Positions 35,240 to 44,353 of a DNA stretch of 49,198 nucleotides are shown one piece after another. The position numbers and the translations under genes are program-made. Positions within the stretch are counted from its first letter, which is position 1. Every line of letters begins with the position of its first letter. This stretch comes from Colwellia sp. (GTDB lineage: Bacteria > Pseudomonadota > Gammaproteobacteria > Enterobacterales > Alteromonadaceae), in NCBI GenBank assembly GCA_026196955.1, contig JAPHTO010000103.1, forward strand, positions 1 through 49,198, written 5' to 3'. Below the pieces are notes generated by a model, which was not told the DNA's origin, did not search any database, and worked only from the letters and a program-made list of their open reading frames with translations.

Positions 35240-35924
35240 TTTGATATCTTCCTTGAGGAAATTCAGGCAATGAATTACTACTATCAAGTGTTCTAAAGAT
35301 GTTTGCGTACAATAAATAGAATTTTTTTGCGCTTTCAACAACAATGTCTTGTTCAGCCTTATCGGTTATTTTAGACATCAAGGTTTCAAAAAATTTCACA
35401 TGTTCAATATCTAACGAACCATGAGAGTAAAGATAGCTAAATGCATTTTTAGGTAATGATAAGGATTTACTTATCGAATCAGCGGCATTATCTGCCATTG
35501 CTATACTGGTTCCTTCAAGCACATGAACCATGCCAAAAAAGCTTAGTGGATTAACTCGATTAATAGAATCATATGCAAATGATACCATTAGCTCGGTAGC
35601 GTATGACGGACAACTATTGCGAACTAATTCTTTATTTTCTCCACAAGCAGCTACATCATTTAGTATCCATTCTTGATGACCTATTTCCTCTTCTATATAT
35701 TCGGCCACAGCTTCACGTAACCATTCTTTCTCTTCAGGGAGCTTCGCGCCCACCGCCATTAATAATGGCACCGTATGTTTAACATGATGAAATGCCTGCG
35801 CTAGAAATGAAACATAGTCTTTTACTTCAATGTCACCGAGAAAACAGCGCTTTATAATTGGAGATGAAAGTAGGTATTCCTTTTCAGATTCAGTTTCATT
35901 TAATAATCGTTGGTATAAGTTCAT
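35229..35924 (-). CDS. Haem-oxygenase-like diiron enzyme (HDO, TenA/PqqC-like fold)
   Basis: 231 residues, all helical. Likely metal ligands are Glu79/Glu80 and His83 (EYIEEEIGHQEW), Glu137 (HVLEGTS), and His168, Asp172 and His175 (SHGSLDIEHVKFFE). This is the pattern of the haem-oxygenase-like diiron oxygenases, the superfamily of UndA, SznF and BesC, which break or oxidise C-C and C-N bonds. The substrate is presumably an acyl or amino-acid derivative made by the neighbouring ligase. Starts 4 nt inside the ligase gene. No signal peptide. Confidence 0.85.
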   Translation of the reverse strand: MNLYQRLLNETESEKEYLLSSPIIKRCFLGDIEVKDYVSFLAQAFHHVKHTVPLLMAVGAKLPEEKEWLREAVAEYIEEEIGHQEWILNDVAACGENKELVRNSCPSYATELMVSFAYDSINRVNPLSFFGMVHVLEGTSIAMADNAADSISKSLSLPKNAFSYLYSHGSLDIEHVKFFETLMSKITDKAEQDIVVESAKKFYLLYANIFRTLDSSNSLPEFPQGRYQNVA

Positions 35925-37378
35925 AGTATCTCCAATTGATTGTTGGCTAATAGATAAGTGTTTTCTATTTGTTGACTAAAATGCTTTTCGACAGCTTGTC
36001 TTTTTGGCCTTCCATTTGTAGTCATTAGACCTTGCTCAAAAGTCATGGCTTGTTTTAGCGTTATAAATTCTTTTACTTGAGCGTAAGAAGGTAATGTTTG
36101 ATTAACTCGTGCTAACACTTGAGTGACAGTTTCATTATTAGCTCCTGTCTGTTCAGTTCCAATTGCAATGCAAAAAGGGCGAGCGTCTCCAATCACAACC
36201 ACCTGTTTAAAGCAGCCTGTCGCCAATAATTCAGATTCGACCCACTCCGGTGATATATTACGACCAAAAGAGTTGATGATGAGGTTTTTGATTCTGCCTT
36301 TAATTTCTAATGAGTTATTAGATAGTTCGGCAATATCACCTGTATTAACAACCGTTGGATACCAAGAGTTTTCTTCATTGATATAACCAAGAAATACATT
36401 GCCTTTTACTATTAATTCTCCGTCTAGCACACTTACATTTAGGTGCGGAAGAACTTGTCCACAAGAATGAGAGCTGTCTTCGCTTCTACTTGCTATGCTA
36501 ACGACAGAGGCACATTCAGACAAACCATAGCCTTGAAAAACAGGCAATCCAGATTTCCTTGCTTCATCAATTAGTCGAGAAGAAACTTTACTGCCACCAA
36601 CAGCAATAAATTCAAGTTCGACTGGTGGTTGCCACCCCTGCTTCACTCCTATCAATAATAATTGCAATAACTCAGGCACTAAAATAATAGTTTGAGGCTT
36701 TGTGATTGATATCGCATGTAAGAATTTTTCAACATTGAATAAACTCGCACCATCAAACCCTGTTTCATCACTATTGAGTAGCCAAATAGAGCCACCAGCC
36801 AATAGTGGTGCATAAACACCCGCAACATTTTCAAGTAACGTTGATAATGACAGTAAGCATAGGTGTATTGGCATTTCAATATTGATTGCTTTAACAAGCG
36901 AACTGGCAACTTCTTGTTGATTTTTGGTACTGAGACAAACACCTTTAGGATTACCCGTAGAGCCTGAGGTAAAAGTGACTTTAGTAGTATTAATAGGTGT
37001 TTTAGCAGCCGACTTAAAATTTAGTCGATAGGCTGCCAGTAATAACAAAGGAAAAGTCGTTGGCTGATAAAAAGGCAGCTCATGTTTCGAAATAATGACA
37101 TCCGGTTTAACCGAGCTAATCAAGGTGTCAATTTGTGCATCAGTAAAAAATGGCGGAATAGCGGTAAATATTACACCTGCGTTTTGGCAAGCCAAATCGA
37201 TAAAAATCCATTCTGGCTGATTTTCACAATACAGTGCCAGTGAAGAGATATTATTGCCAATTAGCCATGTTTCAACCAGTTCGATATTGTTAAGCAAATC
37301 ACCATAACTATAATTGGATGATAGTGTTCTAATGGCGACATTTTCTTGCGGTTGGTTTTTAATTACATTGAAAATCAT
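35921..37378 (-). CDS. AMP-dependent acyl-CoA synthetase/ligase
   Basis: 485 residues of the ANL superfamily. Core motifs: VTFTSGSTGNPKGVCLS (P-loop), QGYGLSECASVVS and NTGDIAE (ATP site), then the hinge GRIKNLIINSFGRNISPEWVE. In the C-terminal lid the catalytic-Lys motif (often 'NGKxxR') reads NGRPKRQ, so the usual Lys is Arg with a Lys two residues later. It may activate a fatty or small carboxylic acid as an adenylate. Its end overlaps the HDO gene and its start overlaps the T-hemolysin gene, each by 4 nt. Confidence 0.9.
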   Translation of the reverse strand: MIFNVIKNQPQENVAIRTLSSNYSYGDLLNNIELVETWLIGNNISSLALYCENQPEWIFIDLACQNAGVIFTAIPPFFTDAQIDTLISSVKPDVIISKHELPFYQPTTFPLLLLAAYRLNFKSAAKTPINTTKVTFTSGSTGNPKGVCLSTKNQQEVASSLVKAINIEMPIHLCLLSLSTLLENVAGVYAPLLAGGSIWLLNSDETGFDGASLFNVEKFLHAISITKPQTIILVPELLQLLLIGVKQGWQPPVELEFIAVGGSKVSSRLIDEARKSGLPVFQGYGLSECASVVSIASRSEDSSHSCGQVLPHLNVSVLDGELIVKGNVFLGYINEENSWYPTVVNTGDIAELSNNSLEIKGRIKNLIINSFGRNISPEWVESELLATGCFKQVVVIGDARPFCIAIGTEQTGANNETVTQVLARVNQTLPSYAQVKEFITLKQAMTFEQGLMTTNGRPKRQAVEKHFSQQIENTYLLANNQLEIL

Positions 37379-38061
37379 TTACACATCTCCAAGCCTTTAC
37401 ATACATGATAGATTTTTTGACTTAAACCTTTAAATAATTTCCCGTAAAAAGCATTAGCCTCTATCACTTGCATCACTTGAGCTAAAGAAACCACCACAAC
37501 TTTAGGCTGAGTTTTATAGTAGCTTCCCCATTCATCAACCGAGTTTTCAAGTTGCTCTGATGTTGCATCACAGATATATTCGTAGTCGATGCCCGCTTTA
37601 TCAATTAAATCAATTACTTTTTTAGTGCCTGAAAAAGCCATAAAACGAAAATCTAAGTAAAATAAAGACACTGCTGTTACAAGAAAAAGCGGAATGGTAA
37701 ATCGATTTGAGTTGCTGTATAAATTACCGATTTCTACAATATCTTCACGATTTGCATTATGAGATAAAAAGAAGCTCAGCCTTTCTATTGGTTTATCTAA
37801 GTATTGCTCAATAAATAATTCAGATGTTGCTGGCCGAATACCCAGTGCTGCCTTTAGCTTTCCTTCACTAACTGACAATAAAAATGGCATAGTAACTGAA
37901 ATATTTGCCCCAAAAGCTTTCATAAAGCCTGCCTTGATAAAAGCTTCTACTTTGTCTCTGTTTGCAGAGTGCTCAGAGAAAACGTCCATGTTTAGAGAGC
38001 TAGCTGAATCTGTTTTTACAACATCTAAGGGGATATCATTAGGAATTAAATTTAACATCAT
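37375..38061 (-). CDS. Thermostable-hemolysin family protein (GNAT-like)
   Basis: 228 residues. It belongs to the 'thermostable hemolysin' (T_hemolysin) family of Vibrio and relatives: KVEAFIKAGFMKAFGANI, SVSEGKLKAALGIRPAT, ELFIEQYLDKP and IVEIGNLYSNSNR. The family has an acetyltransferase/acyl-homoserine-lactone-synthase-like fold, and its members are not proven hemolysins in general. There is no signal peptide. It heads a five-gene overlapping operon with ligase, HDO and SDR, so a biosynthetic acyltransferase role is more likely than a toxin. SD AGAGAGG lies just before the ATG pair. Confidence 0.85.
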   Translation of the reverse strand: MMLNLIPNDIPLDVVKTDSASSLNMDVFSEHSANRDKVEAFIKAGFMKAFGANISVTMPFLLSVSEGKLKAALGIRPATSELFIEQYLDKPIERLSFFLSHNANREDIVEIGNLYSNSNRFTIPLFLVTAVSLFYLDFRFMAFSGTKKVIDLIDKAGIDYEYICDATSEQLENSVDEWGSYYKTQPKVVVVSLAQVMQVIEANAFYGKLFKGLSQKIYHVCKGLEMCK

Positions 38062-38087
38062 AAACCTCTCTTTCTGTCTATGATGTA

Positions 38088-38120
38088 ACTATATTCAAGC
38101 TAACTTAAAGTAAGCTTAAG
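38088..38120 (-). promoter_or_regulatory. PmrA-type box and -10 of the T-hemolysin/ligase/HDO operon
   Basis: On the minus strand CTTAAG-N5-TTTAAG (box 38104-38120), then exactly 10 nt, then TATAGT (38088-38093). The same geometry is found before the TlpA, LTA-synthase-like and dgkA genes. Confidence 0.7.
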
Positions 38121-38205
38121 AAATTATTTTTGTTAAAACGTTTTTGCTCTTCAATTTAGGAGGTTTATTTCTACTTCAGGTAAGTTACCGTTGTACTTTT
38201 TTTGA

Positions 38206-39525
38206 TTACGGTAGTTTAATAATTACTTTAAATCCACCTAATTTGTCGGAGTTACCATAGGTTATTTCACCTTCGTAATGCTCAATAATATCATTAACAA
38301 TACCAAGGCCAATTCCATGTCCATCAACACTTTCATCTAAGCGAACACCTCGTTCAGAAATGGTATTTATTTTGTTAAATGGAATACCAGGGCCATCATC
38401 TTCAATTATAATTTTAATCCTAGCATTTTGGCTTATTTCAATTGAAATGATGCTGTTAGCCCACTTATAAGCATTATCAAGCACGTTTCCAAGCAGCTCT
38501 AACATATCTTCCCTATCAAATAGGTAATCCATATCTGGTGGTATATCGACAGTTGCACTTATATTTTTATCACAATACATCATACTTAATGTGTCTATAA
38601 GACCATTAAGGTCGGTATCGAAACTAAATGAACTGCCTGATTTTGCTGTGCCTGCCAGTCTCGCTTTGTTTAAGATTCTTTGAGTTAACTGTTGCGTATT
38701 ATCTGTTTGTCTTATCAAGATTTCTTTTATATTAGGAAGATCTTCAAGTGATTGTTCTTTCGAAAGTTGTTGTAATACAGTTAATGGTTTTTTTAATGCA
38801 TGAGCGAGATCGGAAAGCGCATTGCGGTGTCGAGATATCCTTAGAGCAAGTGCTTGGTGTAAATGATTAATTTCTGTAACTAATGGCGATAGTTCAATAG
38901 GAACATCTGTTTTTAAACTGGATATTTTGCCTGTTTCAAGACTAATTAAATCTTGTCGTAATTTGGCTAAAGGTCGCAAACCTTTTCGTAGTGACTTTAT
39001 TTGCAAGAAAATAACAATGAGCATAATGATAGCAACCGCTACAGTAAACTTTATGTTGAAGTTCGACATAGCCTGTTCAACAGAGGAAACATCTTCAGCT
39101 ACAACAATCATGATAATTTCTCCATCATGAATAAATTTACTTGCTAATAACAATAGAGGTTGCTTCATTGGGCCAATACCTTCAAGGCGATTTTCTGTCG
39201 CCAAAAGCCTATTGGGGTAAGTTAATTTTTGATCCCATAATGACCTTGACCTTAGCCGCTTATCATTTTTAATAACCTCAAAGTAATGCCCTGAAAACGG
39301 CTGCTGATACACACTACCAACACTGGAAACGTTACCGACTTGAGTATCATTTTTTTTAATAATAGCCGCAATTATTGTTTCAGTATCATGGGTTAGCCTT
39401 GTATAGACATAATCATAGGTTAAATAACTAACGCTTGAATTGACTAATACCCATAAAACAATAAATGAAGAGATTAAGCGAACAAGTAAGCCAGATGCTA
39501 ATTTTTTTTGCAAAGAATAACTCAT
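38206..39525 (-). CDS. PhoQ-like sensor histidine kinase
   Basis: 439 residues. TM1 about 18-37, a periplasmic sensor of about 120 residues, TM2 about 160-178, then HAMP, HisKA and HATPase. The phospho-acceptor region is SDLAHALKKPLTVLQQL (His242), which follows the PhoQ pattern 'HSLKTPLAVLQ' rather than 'HELRTP'. ATP-lid motifs are NVLDNAYKWA, IIEDDGPGIP and GHGIGLGIVNDII. It overlaps its response regulator by 1 nt. It is the sixth gene of the cytochrome b/SHP/DHC/PepSY operon. The signal may be periplasmic redox state, cations or envelope stress. Confidence 0.93.
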   Translation of the reverse strand: MSYSLQKKLASGLLVRLISSFIVLWVLVNSSVSYLTYDYVYTRLTHDTETIIAAIIKKNDTQVGNVSSVGSVYQQPFSGHYFEVIKNDKRLRSRSLWDQKLTYPNRLLATENRLEGIGPMKQPLLLLASKFIHDGEIIMIVVAEDVSSVEQAMSNFNIKFTVAVAIIMLIVIFLQIKSLRKGLRPLAKLRQDLISLETGKISSLKTDVPIELSPLVTEINHLHQALALRISRHRNALSDLAHALKKPLTVLQQLSKEQSLEDLPNIKEILIRQTDNTQQLTQRILNKARLAGTAKSGSSFSFDTDLNGLIDTLSMMYCDKNISATVDIPPDMDYLFDREDMLELLGNVLDNAYKWANSIISIEISQNARIKIIIEDDGPGIPFNKINTISERGVRLDESVDGHGIGLGIVNDIIEHYEGEITYGNSDKLGGFKVIIKLP

Positions 39526-40190
39526 TAAATATCCTTAAATATATAGCCTTGCCCTCGTCGTGTTTCGATTCGGTGTTTGCCAATTATTTTACGAAGCCTT
39601 TTAACATAGACTTCAATAACATTACTGTCTTTGTCTGAGTCAAAATCATATACATGATCTGTTAGTGTAGACTTAGATAATATTTTTCCTGAGTGAGACA
39701 TAAAATAACGTAATAAACGGAACTCTACACCTGTTAATTCATGTGTAGTACCAATATCAAGAGTAACCGATTGAGTCGTGCTATCAAGAACTAGCCCTTG
39801 TTTTTTCAACGTTTTAGACGGTGCATTATTATTTGAACGTTGTAATACTGCATTTAGACGCGCCAGTAATTCCTCCACATGAAATGGCTTACCAAGGTAG
39901 TCATCCGCTCCGGCCTTAAAACCATCAATTCGCTCATGCCAAGTATCTCTTGCAGTTAAAACAATAACGGGCAGCAACAATCCTTTATTACGCCAATATT
40001 TAAGTACTTCAAGCCCATTGAGTTTGGGTAAACCTAAATCAAGCACAACAACATCGTAAATGCCTTCACAGCCTAAAAATTTTGCATCAACACCATCATT
40101 AGCTACATCAACTGCATAGCCTGCTCGTTCGAGATCCTTTTCTAAGGTGTGGATCAAATCAAGGTCATCTTCAACCAGCAATAAACGCAT
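39525..40190 (-). CDS. PhoP/PmrA-type response regulator
   Basis: 221 residues. Receiver with Asp51 (VVLDLGLPKLNG) and Lys102 (LGKPFHVEELLARL); the stretch LTARDTWHERIDGFKAGADDYLGKPFHVEE is close to PhoP. The C-terminal winged helix contains LTGVEFRLLRYFMSHSGKI and VIEVYVKRLRKIIG. It is the only regulator gene placed among the five promoters sharing a direct-repeat box, one of them (degenerate) being that of its own operon. It is therefore the best candidate for binding those boxes; this is inference. Confidence 0.92.
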   Translation of the reverse strand: MRLLLVEDDLDLIHTLEKDLERAGYAVDVANDGVDAKFLGCEGIYDVVVLDLGLPKLNGLEVLKYWRNKGLLLPVIVLTARDTWHERIDGFKAGADDYLGKPFHVEELLARLNAVLQRSNNNAPSKTLKKQGLVLDSTTQSVTLDIGTTHELTGVEFRLLRYFMSHSGKILSKSTLTDHVYDFDSDKDSNVIEVYVKRLRKIIGKHRIETRRGQGYIFKDI

Positions 40191-40208
40191 AAATTAGTCC
40201 TCAACCTC

Positions 40209-40523
40209 TTATTTTATTAACTTACCTGTTTTTGCATCAAAACTGTATTCTTTAATAATTCCTTCATTATTTACTAGTTCTATTTCATAAATCAGTTGCT
40301 TTTTCTTTATTTCTAATTCAACTTCAATAATCTGACCTTGTTCAATTTTTTGTAAATTTTTCAAAATTATTGCTAACGGTATAATGTCGCCTGAATCTAC
40401 CAAGTCTAAGGCTTGCTCATGATCTTCTGCTGCAAATATTGATGAAGATAAAGTTAATATTACTATTGAACAACATAAACAAACGGCAAATATGGGGTTA
40501 AAAATTTTGAATTGATTGATCAT
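40209..40523 (-). CDS. PepSY-domain periplasmic protein
   Basis: 104 residues with signal peptide (cut near SIFA/AED). The PepSY part covers about 35-104: ALDLVDSGDIIPLAIILKNL, then IIEVELEIKKKQLIYEIELV and EYSFDAKTGKLIK. Small PepSY proteins are often encoded upstream of PhoPQ-like systems, as here (18 nt before the response regulator), and may feed information to the kinase. Some are electron-transfer accessory domains. No catalytic residues are expected. Confidence 0.88.
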   Translation of the reverse strand: MINQFKIFNPIFAVCLCCSIVILTLSSSIFAAEDHEQALDLVDSGDIIPLAIILKNLQKIEQGQIIEVELEIKKKQLIYEIELVNNEGIIKEYSFDAKTGKLIK

Positions 40524-40559
40524 ATAATTTCTCCTAATAAAGTGACTTTATTATTTACC

Positions 40560-41135
40560 TTAATCATGCCAATAACCAACACCGGGTATGCTTACCTCAT
40601 CTTCATTAAATGAGCCATTTGCTGTATTTGAATGACATAAATTACATTGACTAAAACTACCTACTTTAGAGTTATCAATTACAAACCTTTTAGGGATCTC
40701 ATCATGCTTTTTAATAAAATAAGGCGTTAATGTAATTCTATCAATAACTATAGTTCTATCTACCGATGCCATTATTTTCCTTGAACGTCTATATTTAGAA
40801 AAATCAGCCGCATTCGTTGTTAAATAATTCAATATTTCAATATGTTGTTGCGGTAATAACTCAGCATTATCTCCATAATGCTCTTCAAGGTTCCCCATAA
40901 CTTTCATCCACGATTTTTTAGGTAATAACCCTGGTGAATAGGCCATATGACAACTGCCGCATTCCTCATCGTAATTTGCATTGTTAACAGGTAAAACTCC
41001 CGGTCGCTTTAAATTCGAAAAATCCCAAAACTTATCACCATCATGGCTTAATGCTTGTTGCGATGATATAAAGCTAAAACTAAGCAATGACAATGTTGAT
41101 ATTATCAATACTGTTCCCATTGTTGATTTTTTCAT
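40560..41135 (-). CDS. Diheme cytochrome c (DHC type)
   Basis: 191 residues, signal peptide to about 30 (QQALS/H). Two haem-c sites: Cys59-x2-Cys62-His63 (CGSCH) and a second CNLCH near residue 167. The N-terminal WDFSNLKRPGVLPV and the segment YGDNAELLPQQHIEILNYL are typical of DHC. It is a periplasmic carrier that passes electrons between the membrane cytochrome b and the haem protein SHP, both encoded upstream in the same operon. Confidence 0.93.
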   Translation of the reverse strand: MKKSTMGTVLIISTLSLLSFSFISSQQALSHDGDKFWDFSNLKRPGVLPVNNANYDEECGSCHMAYSPGLLPKKSWMKVMGNLEEHYGDNAELLPQQHIEILNYLTTNAADFSKYRRSRKIMASVDRTIVIDRITLTPYFIKKHDEIPKRFVIDNSKVGSFSQCNLCHSNTANGSFNEDEVSIPGVGYWHD

Positions 41136-41179
41136 GATGTTGTACTCCGTTTATATTTCTAGTAACTGGTTATTAAAAA

Positions 41180-41593
41180 TTATTGGCTTTTTAAGTAAGC
41201 GGTAATATCATTTTTTTCTTGTTGAGTGCACTTTCGTCCCATAGTCCATTTACAATTACGTAAAAACCACTTATCTACTTTAGTTTTCTTTGTAAATCGC
41301 TGTGGGTTGCTAGATAGTGCCATGGGCTTTATTTGCTTATTGGTTTTAATATGTTTTCCCATAAGCGCCACGTTAGCCCCATGACAAGAAGTGCAACTAC
41401 GTTCGGCATAAGTTTTTTTTCCGATAAACTTTTGTTGCCATAGCTGCTTACCTTTTGCCAAATTAGGCTGCTTAATTTGATTACTAGCTTCTTTTGTAAC
41501 TTCATTATCAATATTCGAAGCCATAAGGCTTGTTGAGCAGCCTATTATCAAGCTAACAAAAAATATTCTCTTTAAAATAATTTGTTTAGACAT
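41180..41593 (-). CDS. SHP-type class I cytochrome c (DUF1924)
   Basis: 137 residues with a signal peptide. One CTSCH site (Cys67, Cys70, His71), and the C-terminal NCKWTMGRKCTQQEKNDITAYL that marks the Sphaeroides haem protein (SHP) family. SHP binds oxygen or other small ligands by losing an Asn ligand, so it may be a terminal oxidase-like or detoxifying haem protein. It lies between cytochrome b and DHC in the operon. Confidence 0.9.
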   Translation of the reverse strand: MSKQIILKRIFFVSLIIGCSTSLMASNIDNEVTKEASNQIKQPNLAKGKQLWQQKFIGKKTYAERSCTSCHGANVALMGKHIKTNKQIKPMALSSNPQRFTKKTKVDKWFLRNCKWTMGRKCTQQEKNDITAYLKSQ

Positions 41594-41636
41594 AATTTTT
41601 CCTAACGATCAAAATGAAAAGTAATTTGTTCTATTC

Positions 41637-42242
41637 TTAACAACGTTTATTACCTGTAAACATTGATTTGATTAGGTTTTCGCTGTGGATTAAGCTTTCA
41701 ACGATCACCCCAACAACGTGTACAGCAACAAGGAATAAGGTGAAATTGGCAAAAAACTCATGTACCTCTTCAACAATATCTCCCCAGAAAGGGCTTGCTT
41801 CTGATAAAAAGAAAACCAAAGGCCCTTGCCCCTCTTCAATGGCAAAAACAACTAATCCACTACAAACGGTAAACAACAAACTAAAAATCAAAAGGAAAAC
41901 CATAGCCCCACCCGCAGGGTTATGACCTAGATAACGCTTTGCCTTGAGCGAGAAGGTATCTTTAAGAAAACGAATAATTTCTTGTTTAGAAAAAGTAAAA
42001 TCTGAAAATTTTGCATGCTTTGTTCCCACAAAGCCCCAAAATATTCTAATAGTGAGTAAACTCAATATGGTGTAACCAGCCCATGAATGAATGCTAAGGT
42101 AATCATCCTCAGTGATAAAAGCGACTGAGAAAGCAAGGACTAAAGTCCAATGAAAGATGCGTACTAGAGGATCCCAAATATACTCTTTATCAGATTGAAT
42201 CGATAAGTTTTTATTGTGGCTATTTCTATTAAATAGTTTCAT
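41637..42242 (-). CDS. Cytochrome b (b561-like) of the SHP/DHC locus
   Basis: 201 residues with four membrane helices. Haem b ligand candidates are the His of VRIFHWTLV, YLSIHSWAGY, EEVHEFFANF and FLVAVHVVGV. It starts the six-gene operon: cytochrome b, SHP, DHC, PepSY, response regulator, kinase. It should take electrons from the quinol pool and give them to DHC. A related but diverged cytochrome b is encoded at 25557. Confidence 0.92.
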   Translation of the reverse strand: MKLFNRNSHNKNLSIQSDKEYIWDPLVRIFHWTLVLAFSVAFITEDDYLSIHSWAGYTILSLLTIRIFWGFVGTKHAKFSDFTFSKQEIIRFLKDTFSLKAKRYLGHNPAGGAMVFLLIFSLLFTVCSGLVVFAIEEGQGPLVFFLSEASPFWGDIVEEVHEFFANFTLFLVAVHVVGVIVESLIHSENLIKSMFTGNKRC

Positions 42243-42272
42243 GACATCACTCCTTTATTTAGTGTTGTCATA

Positions 42273-42305
42273 AATGTAATCAAGTAAAATGAATTCAAGC
42301 TGAAT
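42273..42305 (-). promoter_or_regulatory. Degenerate direct-repeat box and -10 of the cytochrome/two-component operon
   Basis: On the minus strand ATTCAG-N5-ATTCAT is followed after 10 nt by TACATT. Spacing is the same as at the four better boxes, but the half-sites match YTTAAG in only three of six bases. It could be a weak autoregulatory site. An exact overlapping repeat AATTCA-N5-AATTCA is present. Confidence 0.4.
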
Positions 42306-42362
42306 TTATAAGGTGTTTGTTTTCAAAGTCAATGACTAGTTGCTACCCACCAAAACACTTAG

Positions 42363-44351
42363 CTATTTAATGTTAAACCATTCATTTTTATAGGCAAAAC
42401 TTCCCCACAAAGCATGAGCAAGTGCTATTTCAGATAAATTGCCAGTACTCTTTTGAGAATAAAGTTTCTTATTATTAAAGTTATATTTAAATTTTAATGG
42501 CTCTTTTTGTGGTTGCAAGATTGCAACATTTTCCCCTTTTATATAAGCAAAATTATCAGCATACTGCATCATTGCACGCCCCCCTGAATTAACATTATTG
42601 AGATCATGACCAAGCATAGGTGAGGTGTTTTTTATACCAATCAGTGACAATAAAGTAGGCGCTAAATCAATCTGACTAATTAGCCTATTATCTGTAAAGT
42701 GCTCTTTTTTTCCATTAAGAATAATACCTGGTATATGAAAATTTTTGATTGGCACTAAATCTACCCCTGACGCTCTAGCATCATGATCAGCAACGATAAG
42801 AAATACAGTATCCTCCCAATATGGTTGTTTTTTTGCCTTATCAATAAACTTACCTAAAGCATAGTCTGCATATTGAATGGCTTTATGTCGCAATAATTCC
42901 TTGGCATCATATTTACTCAATTGTTCTTTCGTATATTTTATAGGGGTTACTCTTTTGTCTGGAATTTCAAAAGGGTCATGATTGCTTGATGAAAAAATGA
43001 AGGTAAAAAATGGTTTATCAGATTCATTTAATTTGGTTATTTCTTTATCTGCTTGCTTAAATAAGTCTTCATCACTGGCCCCCCAAGATGCAACAAAATT
43101 TGGATTTTCTATATCATCAAAATCTACAATATCAGCAAAGCCGTTACCCAGAAAAAAACTTTTCATGTTGTCGAAATGGCTTTCTCCGCCATAAATAAAC
43201 TGCGTTGTATAATTGTTGGCTTTTAACAAACTAGCAATGGTAAAAAAATTCGTTTGCGATTTATCAAGTTTGACAACGGCCCTTGCAGGGGTGGGCGTAA
43301 ATCCAGTAATCACTGCTTCAATCCCCCTAACAGATCGAGTTCCCGTTGCGTACAATCGCTGAAAAGACCACCCTTCCTTGCTTAATTTATCTATCGCTGG
43401 AGTTAGGGGTAATCCGCCTAATGAAGAGACAAATTGAGCACCTAAACTTTCTTCTAAAATGATAACTAGATTTTTAGGCTTTCCTTGATATACGGGTAAA
43501 TGCGTAGCAAGTGATGGTTTCACATTAGAATAAAATGACTTCGAATCTAGATCAGTTTCTTTTCTAACAATTTCTATCACTTTTTCAGGAGCCATTTTTC
43601 CATACATTTTTGCTGCATTACTTTCATTACCGAACTGTTTGTATGCATGGGCAACGCTATACGCGGAATTAAGCGTTAATGAGTTTATTAAGGGATCTGT
43701 CGAGAAATATACAAATGAAGGGTTTATAGGCCGATGAGCTAGTGTTCCTCTTGCACACAAAAATAAAGTTAAGAATAAAATTAAAAATGTAGATATAGCT
43801 GACGCTGAGCTAATAGCTTGATTTGCATATTGGGTTGAAAAAATTAATCGAGAAATTGACAAGTATAATTTGATCAAAAAGGCCAATAATAGAGACACTA
43901 TAATTATTGTCCACAAATGCCCCTCAAAGAGCATATTAGCAACTTCATTGGGGTAAATTAAATATTCTATAAATAGGCGATTGGGACGAAAACCATACTC
44001 ATGAATAAAGGCAGGAGTAGCTAATTCAAAAAAGGTAATAATGATAAAAATACTTAAAAATACAAGTTTTAGTGCTTTTATCCAAACATGACGAGTTTTA
44101 GAAAAGTACATTAACCAAGGGTGAAATAACGCAGGTGAAATGAGTAAATAGCCTAAGGTACTTAAATCTATCCTAAAGCCATTAGCTAACAAGCTTACAA
44201 AGCTTTGCATGTTTTCAAACCTTTCGAATTGCCATACCCCTAAAGTCAATCGAGAAATTAACAGAGCAATCACTAGCAAGCTAAAAAACAAAAAGAATGG
44301 TCGTAATAAAGTAATCACAAAAAGAAGTACCGTATTTGAAATAAACGACAC
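42363..44351 (-). CDS. LTA-synthase/sulfatase-family phosphotransferase (phosphoglycerol or phosphoethanolamine type)
   Basis: 662 residues. N-terminal membrane domain with about five helices (10-200), then a periplasmic alkaline-phosphatase-fold domain. Metal/nucleophile motifs: VIILEESLGAQF (296-307), ATGTRSVRGIEA (335-346), where Ser340 takes the place of the usual nucleophilic Thr, and VADHDARA near 540. Proteins of this family move phosphoglycerol or phosphoethanolamine from phospholipids to periplasmic acceptors and release diacylglycerol. The start is a GTG at 44351 with no ribosome site. DgkA, which recycles diacylglycerol, is encoded just upstream, which supports the role. Confidence 0.85.
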   Translation of the reverse strand: MSFISNTVLLFVITLLRPFFLFFSLLVIALLISRLTLGVWQFERFENMQSFVSLLANGFRIDLSTLGYLLISPALFHPWLMYFSKTRHVWIKALKLVFLSIFIIITFFELATPAFIHEYGFRPNRLFIEYLIYPNEVANMLFEGHLWTIIIVSLLLAFLIKLYLSISRLIFSTQYANQAISSASAISTFLILFLTLFLCARGTLAHRPINPSFVYFSTDPLINSLTLNSAYSVAHAYKQFGNESNAAKMYGKMAPEKVIEIVRKETDLDSKSFYSNVKPSLATHLPVYQGKPKNLVIILEESLGAQFVSSLGGLPLTPAIDKLSKEGWSFQRLYATGTRSVRGIEAVITGFTPTPARAVVKLDKSQTNFFTIASLLKANNYTTQFIYGGESHFDNMKSFFLGNGFADIVDFDDIENPNFVASWGASDEDLFKQADKEITKLNESDKPFFTFIFSSSNHDPFEIPDKRVTPIKYTKEQLSKYDAKELLRHKAIQYADYALGKFIDKAKKQPYWEDTVFLIVADHDARASGVDLVPIKNFHIPGIILNGKKEHFTDNRLISQIDLAPTLLSLIGIKNTSPMLGHDLNNVNSGGRAMMQYADNFAYIKGENVAILQPQKEPLKFKYNFNNKKLYSQKSTGNLSEIALAHALWGSFAYKNEWFNIK

Positions 44352-44353
44352 TA

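Noticed and set aside
35240..35344. Longer N-terminus of the SDR
   Set aside because: It runs inside the diiron-enzyme gene; the NAD(P) loop must be close to the start, as it is from 35239.
37375..38061. True hemolysin toxin
   Set aside because: There is no signal peptide or pore-forming pattern; the family name is historical and the operon is metabolic.
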